Below, one piece after another: positions 36,102 to 48,127 of a stretch of DNA of 64,000 bases. Numbering within the stretch: position 1 is the first letter of the stretch; each line of letters opens with the position of its first letter. The notes beneath the pieces were generated by a model that saw nothing but the letters and a program-made list of their open reading frames with translations, searched no databases and was not told the origin of the DNA. Position numbers and translations under genes: made by a program. This stretch comes from Daldinia sp. FL1419 (taxonomy: Eukaryota > Ascomycota > Sordariomycetes > Xylariales > Hypoxylaceae): assembly GCA_025201765.1 (NCBI GenBank), contig MU623450.1, forward strand, positions 1-64,000, in the 5' to 3' direction.

Positions 36102-36405
36102 TCAATTTGTCCCAACTTTCGATTGTACATAACTAGTAAACTCGGGTAACTGTGCCACCCAAGAAGTGGCCTCATGCTGTTGGAACGGAAATTCCTGTAA
36201 TAGGAAATCTGTTGGTACATCAATGACCAGGTTCCCATCGAGCGTATCCCCGATGGAGCGCTTGTTATTGAATTCGAAGATAATCCAGCGCGCTCTTTTC
36301 ATGTTGAACTAGGCTACAAGGAGATCAACTAGCCATTGGGCGATGAATCCTTCGTGACTGAACAGGGTGTGATAGAGGATGCCTTTTGGACGTACGATAT
36401 TGCTT
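36102..36405 (-). pseudogene. Gene remnant with an in-frame stop
   Basis: The minus strand from about 36405 reads continuously as protein-like sequence (segments RPKGILYHTLFSHEG, FIAQWLVDLLVA and RARWIIFEFNNKRSIGDT) but contains one TAG in the same frame at about 36312-36314, just before the only ATG. The part after the ATG (36302-36102) encodes 66 residues. This looks like a decayed fragment of a larger gene. The family is not recognised with confidence. Confidence 0.4.
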
Positions 36406-36975
36406 ATATGCTCTTAACACCGTAATTCGATGTTGGTCCTTTGCTTTCGTACGAAAATAGCCCCCACCCTTCGCCTTTTTTGGGCGGGAGTGGTACTTAT
36501 CCGACGATCCTCCTATATCTATCTACTCGTGTTAGCGGTGGCTTACAACCGATGCGATTCACGCTTCAGAGGTGTGTTAGAAGAGTCTCGGCGTAATGTT
36601 GACGATAGTTATAGAGTATATATATGTATATATATATATATATAGGTGTATAGTACTTTGAGAATTACGTATCGTTGTCTTACACGGATGTCGCTACATG
36701 GGGGAAGCTATCGCGGTACGCCGGTGGCTTTCTGCGCTTCCTGCCTGCAATCTATGTCTCGCATAGCTGAATTGCCAGGTCTAAATAAGGCCAATTAGAC
36801 GAGCGAGTAGGGGTTGTGAGAGAGAAACCTTGGCGGTTACCTATTTTAAGCCGTCCCGTCCAGCTCTCAGTAGATCTCATGCACCTGCTCTTCAAATTCC
36901 CCCCTTTCTCATCACTCTAACCTGTATCATGAATTTATTCTCCCAGTCCATCCCACAGCATTGAGGAATCTCAAT
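36406..36975. other. Intergenic, promoter of the surface protein gene
   Basis: A TA microsatellite-like stretch lies at 36617-36645. A CT-rich leader precedes the ATG at 36976. No gene seen. Confidence 0.5.
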
Positions 36976-38024
36976 ATGGCCAGAAGCCTCCTCATTATTC
37001 TTCCACTGTTATTATTATGGTGGGTGGACACCATTCTCGCTTCCCAGAATGACTCGATCGTAGAACTCAGGATTACCGAGACCACTGTATTTCAATCGAG
37101 CAGGGAAAGCCTCCTGACTACGAATAATCAGCTCGGACAGCGACAAGTATCAACCGAAGGGTCTATTTGCGGCTACGAGAATGGCGATCCATCAAGTAGC
37201 TACTTTGTCTCCCCAGGCCAGGACTGTCGCCTTGATTTCCAGTATACTTTATGGAGGGGCTGCGATACGACACTAACCCATCTCTACGACTGTGGAATAG
37301 CTGCAATCTGCGTCGACGAATGGGCTTGCTCTACAAGCTGTGGATTGACAACAGAGACGGACGTCCTAACAATTACCTGGTGAGTTGGGGTATCCCACGC
37401 ATATCCATGGCCCTGCCGATTAATAGTTACTCGCATTGTAGCACGGAATCGGATCCGTTTAAGCGTTACTGTGGCACGCAGCTCCTTTCTTTTAGTCAAT
37501 ACAAAGATCCCTTTACATCTATGGGTTGCGGGTCGAAGGCGTCGTCAGTTGTCTTGTTTGCTACACCTACATCCGAATCGACGAGTAGCACCGAATCAAG
37601 TTCGAGCATCGAATCGAGCTCAAATGCCGAAGACAAGCAACATAGCTCAACTTCTGGGCCAAATCTAGAGCCTACGACGAGTTCACAACCAGCCACGGGG
37701 CCGGCTTCAACCAACGTAGGTGCTATTGTTGGGGGCGTATTAGGCGGATTGGCACTCGTGTGTGGTACGGTGGTGGCTGTAGTATACATCTGGCGGCGGA
37801 ACCGGCGAACGCGAGACGAAGGTCAAATATCAGGGCCATCTCAACAGGGAGGGGGAGATACGACGACACAACTACAGCCAGATAAATACATGACCTCTTA
37901 TACTGTGGTACCACCTTCGGAAGCAGACAGCACCGCATTGGCTAGAGATCAGATACCGTCGTATGAGCTGTATAGCAATCCAAATCTGTGGCAGCAGCCT
38001 ACACGAGCGGCAGAGCTAGGATAG
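36976..38024 (+). CDS. Mid2-like single-pass surface membrane protein
   Basis: Two exons, 36976-37379 and 37442-38024, encode 328 residues. The start is the first ATG; the frame extends five codons upstream from a TTG, which is not used in eukaryotes. A signal peptide (SLLIILPLLLLWW) is followed by an extracellular domain with about ten cysteines. Next come a Ser/Thr-rich stalk (residues about 190-250), one membrane helix (VGAIVGGVLGGLALVCGTVVAVVYIW), a basic stop (RRNRRTR) and a Pro/Gln-rich cytosolic tail. This is the layout of fungal wall-stress-sensor-like proteins, though no WSC domain is evident. The ligand and role are unknown. Confidence 0.82.
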
Positions 38025-38633
38025 TTGTATGATTATCACGTTTCCAGAAGACGAGGAGTTTGGATGATAATTATTTGTAGGTTGAGCGTATGAATTCCGA
38101 GAAATTCCGAGATACTTATGAATTCCAAAATAAGGACGTGGAAGCAAGGGAAAGGTTCTACTCTTTGTTATATTTGAAGCGACGTATCTCTGTATACCGT
38201 TGTCAGGTAGTTGTATGGATGAGCGTTTTTTATACGTGATTGGATTAATAAGTTTACAGTACTATGTAACCAGGTACACAAAGTGGATTGGACCTGGAAT
38301 GATCGATGCAGAACTTAAAAAAGCTCGTCCCACTTCAGCCTCAGATTTTTTTTTTTTTTTTTTTTCCTTTCAGGGCTGCTACCTAGGTTAAAATCAACTA
38401 AGGTAAGCCAAGCTAAGCCACTTTTCGATTTCGCACAAATCCACAAATACGCGGGTGGTCCACTTTTAAATTCGTAGGGTTTTCAAACCCTCCAACATTT
38501 TGCCGAAAGTGCGGGTTGGTTCCAAGCAGCAACCTCTGGGAAATTCTCGTGCCTCTGAATCTGGAGAACTGAGACGACTTGCGATAGACGACCATTCATT
38601 CCACATCCAACCCCTTGATCGCAATCAGTCACA
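38025..38633. other. Intergenic, promoter of the ribosomal protein gene
   Basis: Contains a T run at 38346-38365, about 270 bases upstream of the eL13 start, and a TACCTAGG palindromic patch at 38382. No coding region seen. Confidence 0.55.
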
Positions 38634-39668
38634 ATGGTAAGTAAACCAGTCTTCAACGATAGATATTATCTAAATATCTACTCGTAAACTTTTCTCCCCA
38701 ACGAATTTATCGCTAATGAGGATGGAAATTTAGGCGATCAAGCACAACAACCAGATTCAACACAACCGTACGTCCAAACCGAAGCCATTCTCAGAATACG
38801 AATCGATCAATTATAATTCCAACTCGTAGTACAACGACGAAACTGACTTGGATATTTTTGTAGACTTCCGAAAGGATTGGCAGCGCCGGGTCCGAACCCA
38901 CTTCGACCAGGTATGAAAACGAAATGTAATCGAAGCACGAAGATTATTTTGAGATATTAACATGGGTGAAAAAACCTCTAGCCTACCCAGAAGATCCGCC
39001 GTCGCTCTCTGCGTCGTGCCAAGGCTGCTGCCGTCGCTCCCCGACCCGTCGACAAGTTGAGACCTATTGTCCGATGCCCTACCATCAAGTACAACCGCCG
39101 AGTTCGCGCCGGACGAGGTTTCACTCTTACTGAGCTCAAGGTAGAGATTCCCTTTCGAAAATTCACTCACGCACCTTACGTCAAATTCCCACATCCCCAA
39201 GCCAAATCTATGACACCTTTGAAAAATTTCACATCTTAAACCGTGTTATTCTAACGATCCAAATAGGAAGCCGGTATCCCCCGCCTTGTGGCCCCTACCG
39301 TCGGTATCGCCGTCGACTACCGCCGACAGAACCTCAGCGAAGAGTCGCTCGCCGCCAACGTCGCCCGTCTTAAGGCTTACAAGGCCCGATTGATCGTCTT
39401 CCCCCGCAAGGGCGCCAAGCACCCCAAGGCCGGTGACAGCAAGGACATCGACCTTAGCAACACCGAGACCGTCTCCGCCGTCGGAGCTTCCCTACCTATC
39501 GTCCCCGTGGCCGAGGGTATTTCAGAGATCAGCAAGAGCGATCTGCCCAAGGCGATCGAGGGCGGCGCTTTCACCAAGCTCCGCAAGGCGAGGAGCGAAG
39601 CCAGACTACAGGGTGTGCGGGAGAAGCGAGCCAGGGACAAGGCCGAGGCCGAGGCTAACAAGAAATAA
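38634..39668 (+). CDS. 60S ribosomal protein L13 (eL13)
   Basis: Five exons: 38634-38636 (only the ATG), 38734-38767, 38864-38910, 38982-39140 and 39267-39668, encoding 214 residues. The protein starts MAIKHNNQIQHNHFRKDWQR and continues VRTHFDQPTQKIRRR, RPIVRCPTIKYNRRVRAGRG and GIAVDYRRQNLSEES, all hallmarks of eL13, a basic protein of the large ribosomal subunit. Four introns at the 5' end, the first directly after the start codon, are usual for fungal ribosomal protein genes. Codon choice is C-ending, as expected for strong expression. Confidence 0.97.
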
Positions 39669-40087
39669 GATGGAGGTCTCTTACGGGAGTATGGACGGCA
39701 TTATCAGGGTTCTGCTTTCGTTGTGTTGTTGGACGGTCATGGCGGGTTGGCCTGCGGTTCCTGTGTAGCCAGGAGAGAAACAAAATATCATCGTTCTCTC
39801 GCCACACAACAAAGGCCGAAGCATTATTGCATCTTCCGGTTTGCTCTAGGTCGTTCTCAATGGAAAAATGAATGGACATCCTTTTTCTTCGTCTTCTAAA
39901 ACACCGTGACGTGAAGTCGTAGAAACCGGCATGCGGATCAGGAAGTAGTGCTGAGTAGCATAACAACAAATACTTATTAATCATTGATTCCATTGAGAAT
40001 CTACAACTTGAGACACTTTGCGTAGTTGTGAATTTGTGGATTTTTGGCACTAGGTTAGCTGGTTAGATCTACAGTAAGATAACTTCA
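39669..40087. other. Intergenic, convergent 3' regions
   Basis: Terminator regions of two converging genes; nothing else recognised. Confidence 0.55.
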
Positions 40088-42380
40088 CTAATTAGTCCCA
40101 GATTCGACTTCCTCTTTCCTATCGCCAAGCACTAGCTGCCCGCCCGTTTTCAGCATCTGGATAAACACATCTTTTACATTCGAGGGAAGTTCATCCGGTC
40201 TGCCCTTCGCCAACTCAGCAACTAATACCAGGGCGTTTTCCCGATCTACTTTGGTCATGATCGCATCCCTCGTTGGATCTACCTGTTGCGGCTCGGGCTG
40301 GCCTATCGCCGAAAGATCTAACCCGTTCCCTCCGGGTGCGGTACTGCCAGCTTCTTGGCCCGTCTTGCGTTCGCCTGCTACGGCTGCGGCGAGTAGATTC
40401 TCGAGCTCGGGATGCTGTAGTATAGCCTGTTTCACGACGGCGAAGCCTTCGGTGGAGCGTGCCATGAGTGCGAGCACGAACCAGAGGTCCGATCGTAGGA
40501 CCGGGAATTTCGTCTGTAGGCCAAGATATAATAGTGTGTCTAATAGAGCGGGGTGCTTGCCGTAGAAACCTCGTAGAGCCGAGTTTGCATTCTCCTCAGA
40601 TGGTGAAGATTCAGGGAGTAGCGAGGATCCGACCGGCTTGTCGGAGTGTAAGACACGGCAGACACCGGCTACGGCGCGTGCTGTCTCCATCTTGGTAGGC
40701 TCTTGATCGGTTTTTCGGTGTAGGTCGATTAACCGCTGAATAGGCGTCTTGTCCTGCATGCTCGAGGCTACGCACGCGCGACGCACGTTCGCTGGACAGT
40801 TGACGATAAGGCCGTGCGAAAGCGACACGGCGTCGAATTGGACTTGCGGTTGCGTATCGAGAGCCCATATTCGGGGAAGGATGTTAGGATCTAATAGCCC
40901 CGCGTCACCCAAGATAGGCTTGTTGCTCGCGGGGATGGACAGGTTCTTCAGAAAGCTAAGAACGCAGTGGAGTAGCTGGGCATCGGTTTCGGAATCTGAG
41001 GATAGGATGGGGATGAGCGACTTGTGTACCCCCATTTCCTGCACGAACGCAATGCTTTGGGCGTCGGTACGCGCGATGTTACCAAAGGCTAGACAAGCTG
41101 CTGTCTGGAGCTCCGCCCTGTGAGATGACGAAATCCAGTTTAGCAGCATATTGGCTACAGGTCCATCTAGAGGGCATAAGGGGACAAAGTGGGGATGAGC
41201 AGACAGGTCTGCCCAGGTTTTGGTATACATAGATTGTAGCTGTGCGAGCTGGGCTTCTTCCTCGGGATCGTCAAGCTTGAAGACAGAAATTCCCTCGACG
41301 GAGCGCTGGAAAGCTCTTATGAACACTTCGATGGCGTTGGGGGTCTCAAGGAAGCTTTCTTGAAGCTTCTCGTGAGACAGGTACGCCAGTGCGGCGGAGG
41401 ATAGTCCTAGGAAGCCGTCAAAATCTGGAAATCCCGACGCGGAAGGGTCTAGGGTTGCCTGTGATAAGAGAATGTATGGCGCCTGAGGGTTTATTAAGTC
41501 GGGCTCGAATTCTGGCGGCGTGTTAATATCATTCATACTTGGTTATGTTGCTTTACAAAAACAAGGGGGCCGTTTACCCTGAGCCACAACCATGCCTAAT
41601 AGTTTATAGATTATATTCATATACGGCAACACCTTCTCTTGTAACGGGCGAGTCTGAATGAGGTCGATTAGATATATGCCCAGGTGGGCTTTAGAAACCG
41701 CTGCCTGGGCGGGCTCTGATGCATATCGCGTTAGTAAAAGCACGTTCGTCTAAGTAGCATGCTCATCTTTACCGTAATCCACGCATATGTTGAATAAAAC
41801 CGGGATAGCGAACCGGAGTAAGGAGTCATGTGTTAATAATTTAACTATCTGAGCAAGACAGCCCGAGTCGACAACTCGTTGCCGATTATCATCTGTATCT
41901 AGTGAGCACAGGAAAGTTCAAACCCAGGGACTTCGGTAAACGAAGAACTACGCACCTTGATCCGCACAAGAGTTTCCTGTTGCCCGGAGAGCGTGAGATA
42001 CTAGGTCCGGATCTGGATCATCTCCCTTAATCAGGTCTAGGAAGAAGTCTAGTAGACCAGACTTTCCAAGTGGAATTCTCCATTTCTCTAAAAAACAGAT
42101 AAAAAAAAGTGACGGGGTCAGCTTCGTTTTTATACGTGTGGTTGAAGATTGCACAGTCTAATATGAGCCTGTTCGAAAAAGGCTCAAGCCTATGAGGTTT
42201 GGAGTTTCGTTCACCTTCTCGACTAGCATTTCCGACCTGTTCTGCCAAATCCCTGAGCTCCAAGGATTTCCTTTCTTGCAGTCCCCGCGCAGTACTGAGA
42301 ATCTGCTCTAGCGCTTGGACTCTCGACTTCTCATCTTCGGGGACGTTCTTGAAGAGGGTTTGGATTTCGTCGGATGTCAT
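40088..42380 (-). CDS. smgGDS-like armadillo-repeat protein (Rap1GDS1 type)
   Basis: Five exons (minus: 42380-42215, 42087-41956, 41892-41773, 41715-41578, 41511-40088) encode 659 residues. After a helical N terminus the sequence is built of armadillo-type helical repeats, including SHALRATGNSCAD, RFAIPVLFNICVDYEP, LQTAACLAFGNIARTD and LHCVLSFLKNLSIP. These match the pattern of smgGDS, a chaperone and exchange factor for prenylated small GTPases. The splice into the last exon is chosen so that VVAQ joins EFEPDL; starting at the nearby ATG 41536 would lose four exons. A Gly/Pro-rich linker lies near residue 595. Function in fungi is poorly known. A T25/A20 tract sits 32 bases upstream of the ATG. 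Confidence 0.85.
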
Positions 42381-42411
42381 GATTTCGAGCTCATCACAGA
42401 AATTGTTTTCC

Positions 42412-42456
<45 letters not shown>

Positions 42457-43699
42457 CTAATAATTCAAGCAACTGTCGTGCGGTTATATAGATTATCGAA
42501 TTCGAATAGGATTACAAAGAAAGAACCAAGATATTTACAAATGTGACTAGTTATAATTTACAAGAGAATATCAGATCCAAAGTCGTAAAAGTTGAAGTTG
42601 GTACTTATGATTACGTAAACTGGAAATCGTCAAGTCCTGAAGGTACAACCCGACCCAACCTCAGGAACATCCCGTAACCCCCAAAATTCACTAAAATCGG
42701 CTTCCAATCCGCTTGAAGGTTTTAGGTGCTAAGTTATCCACTGAGAATTCATTTGAATTGAGGTGCGGGGTAGAATGTAGAATGTAGAATGTAGAATGTG
42801 TCAGCAGCCCCTTTCTTTTTCCCCTTTTGTTCACGCGTCTTTTAATTGTGTTTCTTTTCGCCCTCCAAGGATATCGTAGAATAATCTTCGAGTTGAAGCT
42901 TTCACATATTATATCGATATATTGGAATATGAGGAACATGAGGAACATGAGGAACATTGGTGCAAAGGGGATTATATTACTTACATGGTTCAAGAATAAT
43001 TATGCAGGAATAAAGGGTCAGGTAAAGCCGATTCAAGGTAATTGACGCTCGACTTTGGATAATATCCCCTTGGAATCATCGTCGTTATCATCTGGAGGAA
43101 TAACTAAGGCTTCGTCAATTTCGTTTCGACCGTGCGGTCCCAATTGCTTCATCCGTATCACTTTAGAACCCGAAAGAACACGCCACCACCTCCTATCCCG
43201 GAAGCATCAACTACGTCTCACGCTCGCGCCCGTGTAGTATGGAAGCCATAGGCTTTGCAGATCGAGATACGTCGTATCAAGTTACACGGGTAGCTAGCAC
43301 TGCAATGGTCTAATAGATTAGAAACTGAGACTGTTACGTCAGGACAACGCAATCTGAAGGTCCCAGTGCATCACGGCAGAAGACGGGACTATACCTGCTA
43401 TTTCTTCTTCTCGGGCAAGACGCTTGGCTACCGCTACTGTCCATCGATGATTGAGCTCGTGGGTGGACTAATTTCGGCGATCCGTAGATGAGATGTTGGA
43501 TTCCGCCGCGAGCGCCCGTTCCGTCTGATAACAAACACGAAGCTACTACATCCGCAACGGCCATGCTAGATGAGGTAGTTCAATCTCTTATGTGGTGTTT
43601 GTATGGTAAATTTCCCTGCCCCCTTTTCTCGGAACCCGATATGCCATCCTCCTGCATACATGGAGTCACGGACACTCGCCCCCTACTACCTAGCCCGCC
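42381..43699. other. Intergenic with simple repeats
   Basis: Begins with T25 followed by A20 (42412-42456). Short tandem repeats of TAGAATG (42773-42799) and GAGGAACAT (42929-42958) follow. Several small frames have no recognisable family. Confidence 0.5.
42412..42456. repeat. T25-A20 homopolymer pair, potential hairpin
   Basis: Twenty-five T followed at once by twenty A, which can fold on itself or act as a nucleosome-poor poly(dA:dT) promoter element for the minus-strand gene starting at 42380. Length may be affected by sequencing slippage. Confidence 0.6.
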
Positions 43700-44253
43700 G
43701 CTATCCGCCTTATAGATGCGTATAATTCAAAGCGTCGTTCCATTCTGTGTCTGAATATACATTGCAAGGTATCACTGCTGAGCGCTAGTTCACCAATCGT
43801 GATTGTACCGTTCACTCGCCCCGGCGTCCCACGAGGAATTGGTTTGTATTCAAGCACAATTCTTTTTCGACTGACAAGAACGACAATAATAACGCTTCCT
43901 GACGCAGATTCAACCATCCCGCATGTTTCAGTATAGGCTTAAGTCATACCTTGTAATCACCGCCGATTCCCACCGTGCGACAAAATTATCGTAGTGTATG
44001 GAGTAAACGTCTTCAACTGAAAATTCGGTATACCCTTCGTTCATCACAAATATGTCCTCGTATCACCGACATTGAACATAGCTTCAAATTGAAATGCTCC
44101 GCTAATCTGGGGGTCATGCACGTGCGGAGGGATGGGTAGGACAAGACAGTTTAAATTCTTGCCCCGGGGAAGAGAGATCAAAATATTATAAAGAACGAGC
44201 GTCCCAATATCCTCACCAAGTTGCTTCGGCCTCTGTATCCGGTCATACCACAT
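43700..44253 (-). pseudogene. Gene remnant with a frameshift
   Basis: On the minus strand, one frame reads protein-like from about 44253 (RPKQLGEDIGTLVLYN, VLPIPPHVHDPQISGAFQFE, NVGDTR). The next frame picks up directly (DIFVMNEGYTEFSVEDVYS, IHYDNFVARWESAVIT), consistent with one base lost near 44055. The sequence then fades past a possible donor at about 43945. An upstream in-frame stop lies just before 44253. The family is not recognised, and an intron in place of the frameshift looks unlikely as the two parts abut. Confidence 0.4.
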
Positions 44254-44275
44254 TCATCCAAGCCACTCGCTCACA

Positions 44276-44990
44276 ATGGCCATACGCTGGCTTCTGTCAC
44301 TCGTTTGCCTCCTGACGCCCTTGTCTTCTGCCGCAAGGGGTTATTCAGGCGGCGGTCTCCTAGACGAAACCGTTACCCAGAGTGTCACCGAGACCGTTAC
44401 AAAATATCTCTCTCAATGCGGTACCTCACCAATCCCAACTCATCCCACAGATATAACTATATCCGGCACCATTACGCGTACAAGCACGCTCCAGGCAACT
44501 ACTTCTGTCACGATAGTAGGCAACGTGACCAATCTGTCAGGAGCTGCCCCTTTTGGGACTACCCTATCCCGTTCGGAGAGCAATCTCCCTTCACCAAACA
44601 CAACCCACACGCCTTTTACAACGGGAGGCACTAGCTATCCAGTATCCAACTACTCGAGCACTCACGCCAACACCACCACGTTGCCTTGCACGACTTCGAG
44701 TAGTAAGTCAACAGTCCAACACTCGCCATTATTCCCCCACATCGCGAACCAACGAAGCTAACTTCACCTTGGTAGAACCAACCCCAGTTTCCCTCGGGTC
44801 ATCTTCTTATTCTACGCCCTGCACTACTATACCCACTACTTCCCACAGCACGTGTACTAAGACTGCTACAGTCACAGCGCCAAACCAGATCCCAGTCAGT
44901 GAATCGGCCAAGCTCGGAAAGAGCGTAGCTGCGCAGAAGTTACTGGGGGTACTAGCCATAGTCACGGGGATAACGATGGGCTTTATATAA
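44276..44990 (+). CDS. GPI-anchored Ser/Thr-rich cell-surface protein
   Basis: Two exons, 44276-44702 and 44776-44990, encode 213 residues. It has a signal peptide (WLLSLVCLLTPLSSAA), then a Thr/Ser-rich body with repeated TVTQSVTETVTKY-like and ITRTSTLQATTSV segments and several N-x-S/T sites. It ends in a hydrophobic C-terminal tail (LLGVLAIVTGITMGFI) without a following charged stop, the mark of GPI attachment. The intron restores this tail; without splicing the frame ends at 44761. Such proteins are heavily O-glycosylated wall components. No enzymatic domain is seen. Confidence 0.8.
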
Positions 44991-46540
44991 ATGGGACCAG
45001 GTGGTGATATAGGACGGATGAGGCCCTAGACGATCCTAGTCATGGCTTTGACCTTATGTCTATGTACTCTGGGGTGATAACCTATGTAACATCCAAAGTG
45101 ATAACAGCAGGCCTGGTAGGGCCACATGGCCAATTAAGCATTAGTTCCATTAGTAGACCATTTTATAAGCCAGTTTTAATGATCGGGGCATGATTTCGAT
45201 AATTCATAGGAAACAAGGCACACTGTATTATTACATGGAGAAGGATGTGTGGCATGATACTTAAACCTGGTGGTTGAAACACGAGGTTATCTGCGATCTT
45301 ATTTGCTTTGGTATTAAGATGAGAAAGACGAGGCCTGGGAAGTAAATAGAATAATACCGACACTAATAATCTATCGATGCCGAGTGCCGTCCAATTGATG
45401 CCTAATATTGTGCTGGTCTAGGACTCTTGAATTGAATGGTGGTGGTGATGGTAGTTGGTATATGTAGGAGGTTAGGTTAGGTACCTAGGTAGGCACCTAG
45501 GTAGGCAAGCATCAACGCCGTGACCTATACTCGCTGGCAAGTAAGCAATGAGACCTAATTCGGGGTTTGAAACCCTGAATTAGAAAAACAGGCAACTGCC
45601 TCCTAATCTTCAGCTCGTAGATGCCAGTTTTTTTTTCTTAAATTTCTTTTTTACTGGACTCGGCTCAATACCCCCCAAATCACATACCTACCTCGCTACC
45701 TAGGTAAGCGCCCCGGTAAAGAAATCGTGGTGCTTCTAGTTATAGTAGTTGTCTTATCGTGTTTACCCGGGGCATTTTTGACACTCTAGGATAAACCAGT
45801 GCGTATGTTGGTTGTTTTGTTTTGTTCCTCCAACACTTTGACAAGCGTTTGCTATAGTTTTACTCTTATGATATCTTGACTTGGGGGTTTTCTTGTATCT
45901 ATGGCTACGGAATCATATCCTAATATATCTTAATTCACGAAAAGCTGATGCTTCATTACTCAAACAACAGATACGTGAGTGTTTTGCGCAATACGCAAGC
46001 ACATAATATAAAGTCCTTCATATAGTAGGTAACAACGAGAAGTGATAGTATAACATGAGAGATGGCTAGACATCCAAGGATGCAAAAGTCATTTATTGAT
46101 GCCCAAACTTGATAATGTGGGCTTATTAGTTGTTATAAAGTCTCTGATGTCTAGAAATTATAGGTACTTCAATCTGGGCTCTACCTCAGACTGAAGCTGG
46201 GTTTTAACTCTTATATTATGATGGGCCGGCCATGTGTAATTTTATGGCTGATAAGTAGCCCGTACTGCTTATTAGCTAATGCTATTCTCACAGAGGGGGA
46301 TTCGATGACGTTGGTTTGGAATTGGTTAATAATTCAACTGTATTTTGCTCCTGCACGCCTTAATTTTTTGAATATGCTAAGTCGAAAGGCGTTATTTATA
46401 TAGATTCCAGATACAATTCCAAGACTACACTAAAAGCTGAAGGATAGAGAGGATTAAGATTAGTTAGACTTTAATGAGAATTTTAGGAATAACTGATAAG
46501 ATATCTTACATTTATTATACGATTGTCGGGTCTTCCGAGC
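44991..46540. other. Intergenic
   Basis: About 1.5 kb without a recognisable gene. TACCTAGGTA-type palindromes cluster at 45478-45510 and 45685-45712. A frame at 46218-46403 is hydrophobic but has no family or good context. Confidence 0.5.
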
Positions 46541-46806
46541 AGGCGGGCGTCAAAAAAGCTGGCGCACCCCCTACCAAGATATACAGAAATATCAAATATT
46601 AAACTAATATTTAAATAATGATATAAGCCTCTAAGAAATTAATTAAAATCAATATAATATATAAAATTAAATAAATATTAATATGATATTTTTATTTATT
46701 TTTATTTTATTTTAATATATATATTAGAGCTGTAGAAATAGTATTTAATAGGAAGTATTAAACGATGTTTAGCAGGGGAGTGCGCCACCTTTTTTGACGC
46801 CCGCCT
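46541..46806. mobile_element. MITE-like element with 27 bp terminal inverted repeats
   Basis: The ends AGGCGGGCGTCAAAAAAGCT... (46541-46567) and its inverse (46780-46806) match over 27 bases with one mismatch. The 210-base interior is very AT-rich with no reading frame, so the element is non-autonomous. The interior resembles RIP-decayed DNA while the ends keep C and G. No clear target-site duplication was found, so the exact borders are uncertain. It lies 250 bases upstream of DPM3. Confidence 0.75.
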
Positions 46807-47058
46807 GTCGGGATAGATTGACAATTACGTCCGCGTCGCGCTGAAGCGATAAAGTAGACTTTAAACAATCTATCACCACCGATTTTTAAACGGGGACTTG
46901 CCAATTACTCACTTTATTTCGCTCCTTTAATAAACTACCACTACCTTGATCTTCACCAAAGAAAAGGTTTTTAATTATCCATCCTACAATTTCATTAACC
47001 ATCGTATTATTTATTTTATCTTTTTAAAACTTTTTTATACATAAATTATAATTCAAAT

Positions 47059-47535
47059 ATGACGCGTGCGCAGCAAACTATCTCCATTGGCCTTTTGGTC
47101 ACTTCTGTACGTCAATTCGAGCGTGCCTCCTTTTATTCCGAATACCTCCAATTGGTTTGCCATCTCTTACTGACATATTGCTGCAGCTCTACCTCGCATT
47201 GTACCTCAACCTCGTCCCGCTCCCCGAACTAGTGCAGGCCGAGATCGTCCCTGTTGTACGTTGAATCCCCATCTAGTTCTGCCTGTTTTATTCGTCCGGC
47301 TTTGGAATTTTTCGCCATCTAGTTTAAAAGAGAGTAGGGAGTTGGAACTAATCAATGTCTGTCAAACAAATAGCTTCCATTCTGGGCTCTCGTCTCCTTC
47401 GGCGCATACCTACTCTTCCGTCTCGGTTGGAATGTCATGACTTTCAACGATGTCCCCGAGGCCCATAAGGAACTTACTGCTGAGATCGAGTTGGCTAAGA
47501 CTGACCTGCGACGCCTTGGGGTTGAGGTGGATTAA
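47059..47535 (+). CDS. dpm3: Dolichol-phosphate mannosyltransferase subunit 3 (DPM3)
   Basis: Three exons, 47059-47106, 47187-47255 and 47374-47535, encode 92 residues. It has two membrane helices: TISIGLLVTSLYLALYLNLV, and FWALVSFGAYLLFRLGWNVM after the PVLP turn. The conserved MTFNDVPEAHKELTAEIELAKTDLRRLGV tail follows, which binds the catalytic subunit DPM1 at the ER membrane. The complex makes dolichol-phosphate mannose for GPI anchors, N-glycans and O-mannosylation. Length and layout fit the family. The gene is easy to miss because no exon is long. Confidence 0.93.
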
Positions 47536-48127
47536 TTCCTATTACGATGAGCGGTGGTAAGGAAGAGATGGAAGAGATGGAAGAGATGGGAGGACGAAAA
47601 TTGCTGGTTATGTACAAGTAGCCTATCCGATTCTTGTGTTTATCTGTACATTACGGTTTCCCACGTCAAGGCGTTACGTGGTTACGCCAAGAGAATGAAC
47701 TGAATAGTTGCAAGGCTCATATATGCCTTGAACTACAGGCCGGCAGTTCATTAATTCATTCTCAACGACTCTATACCTCCGACTATCCTGCTGGAGCACA
47801 CGAATTATAAAGAGCATACACCAGATTATCGTGTTATTTGCCTGTGATTTATACTCTACGTCGTAAATAGGACGTGGTATTCGGAATAAGCCCATGGCGA
47901 TGATAGAGGGTAGAAACATGATCTCCCACTAGGTCTCTGTTCTAAGCCACCTCACCGGGAGTCCAAAATAGTAGGTAAGCAAGGGACTCGTCGGCCAAAC
48001 CCAATGAGTCTTAGCTATTTAACATCTCTTGATTGGATATGCAACTGGTGGCATCGTTGTGTCGTCGTCAACACGTCACAGGCCATGACCTAACATATCA
48101 AGTTGCGCGCTTATATGCACTCGTATA
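47536..48127. other. Intergenic, convergent 3' regions
   Basis: A short GGAAGAGAT tandem repeat lies at about 47559-47590. No gene recognised. Confidence 0.5.
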
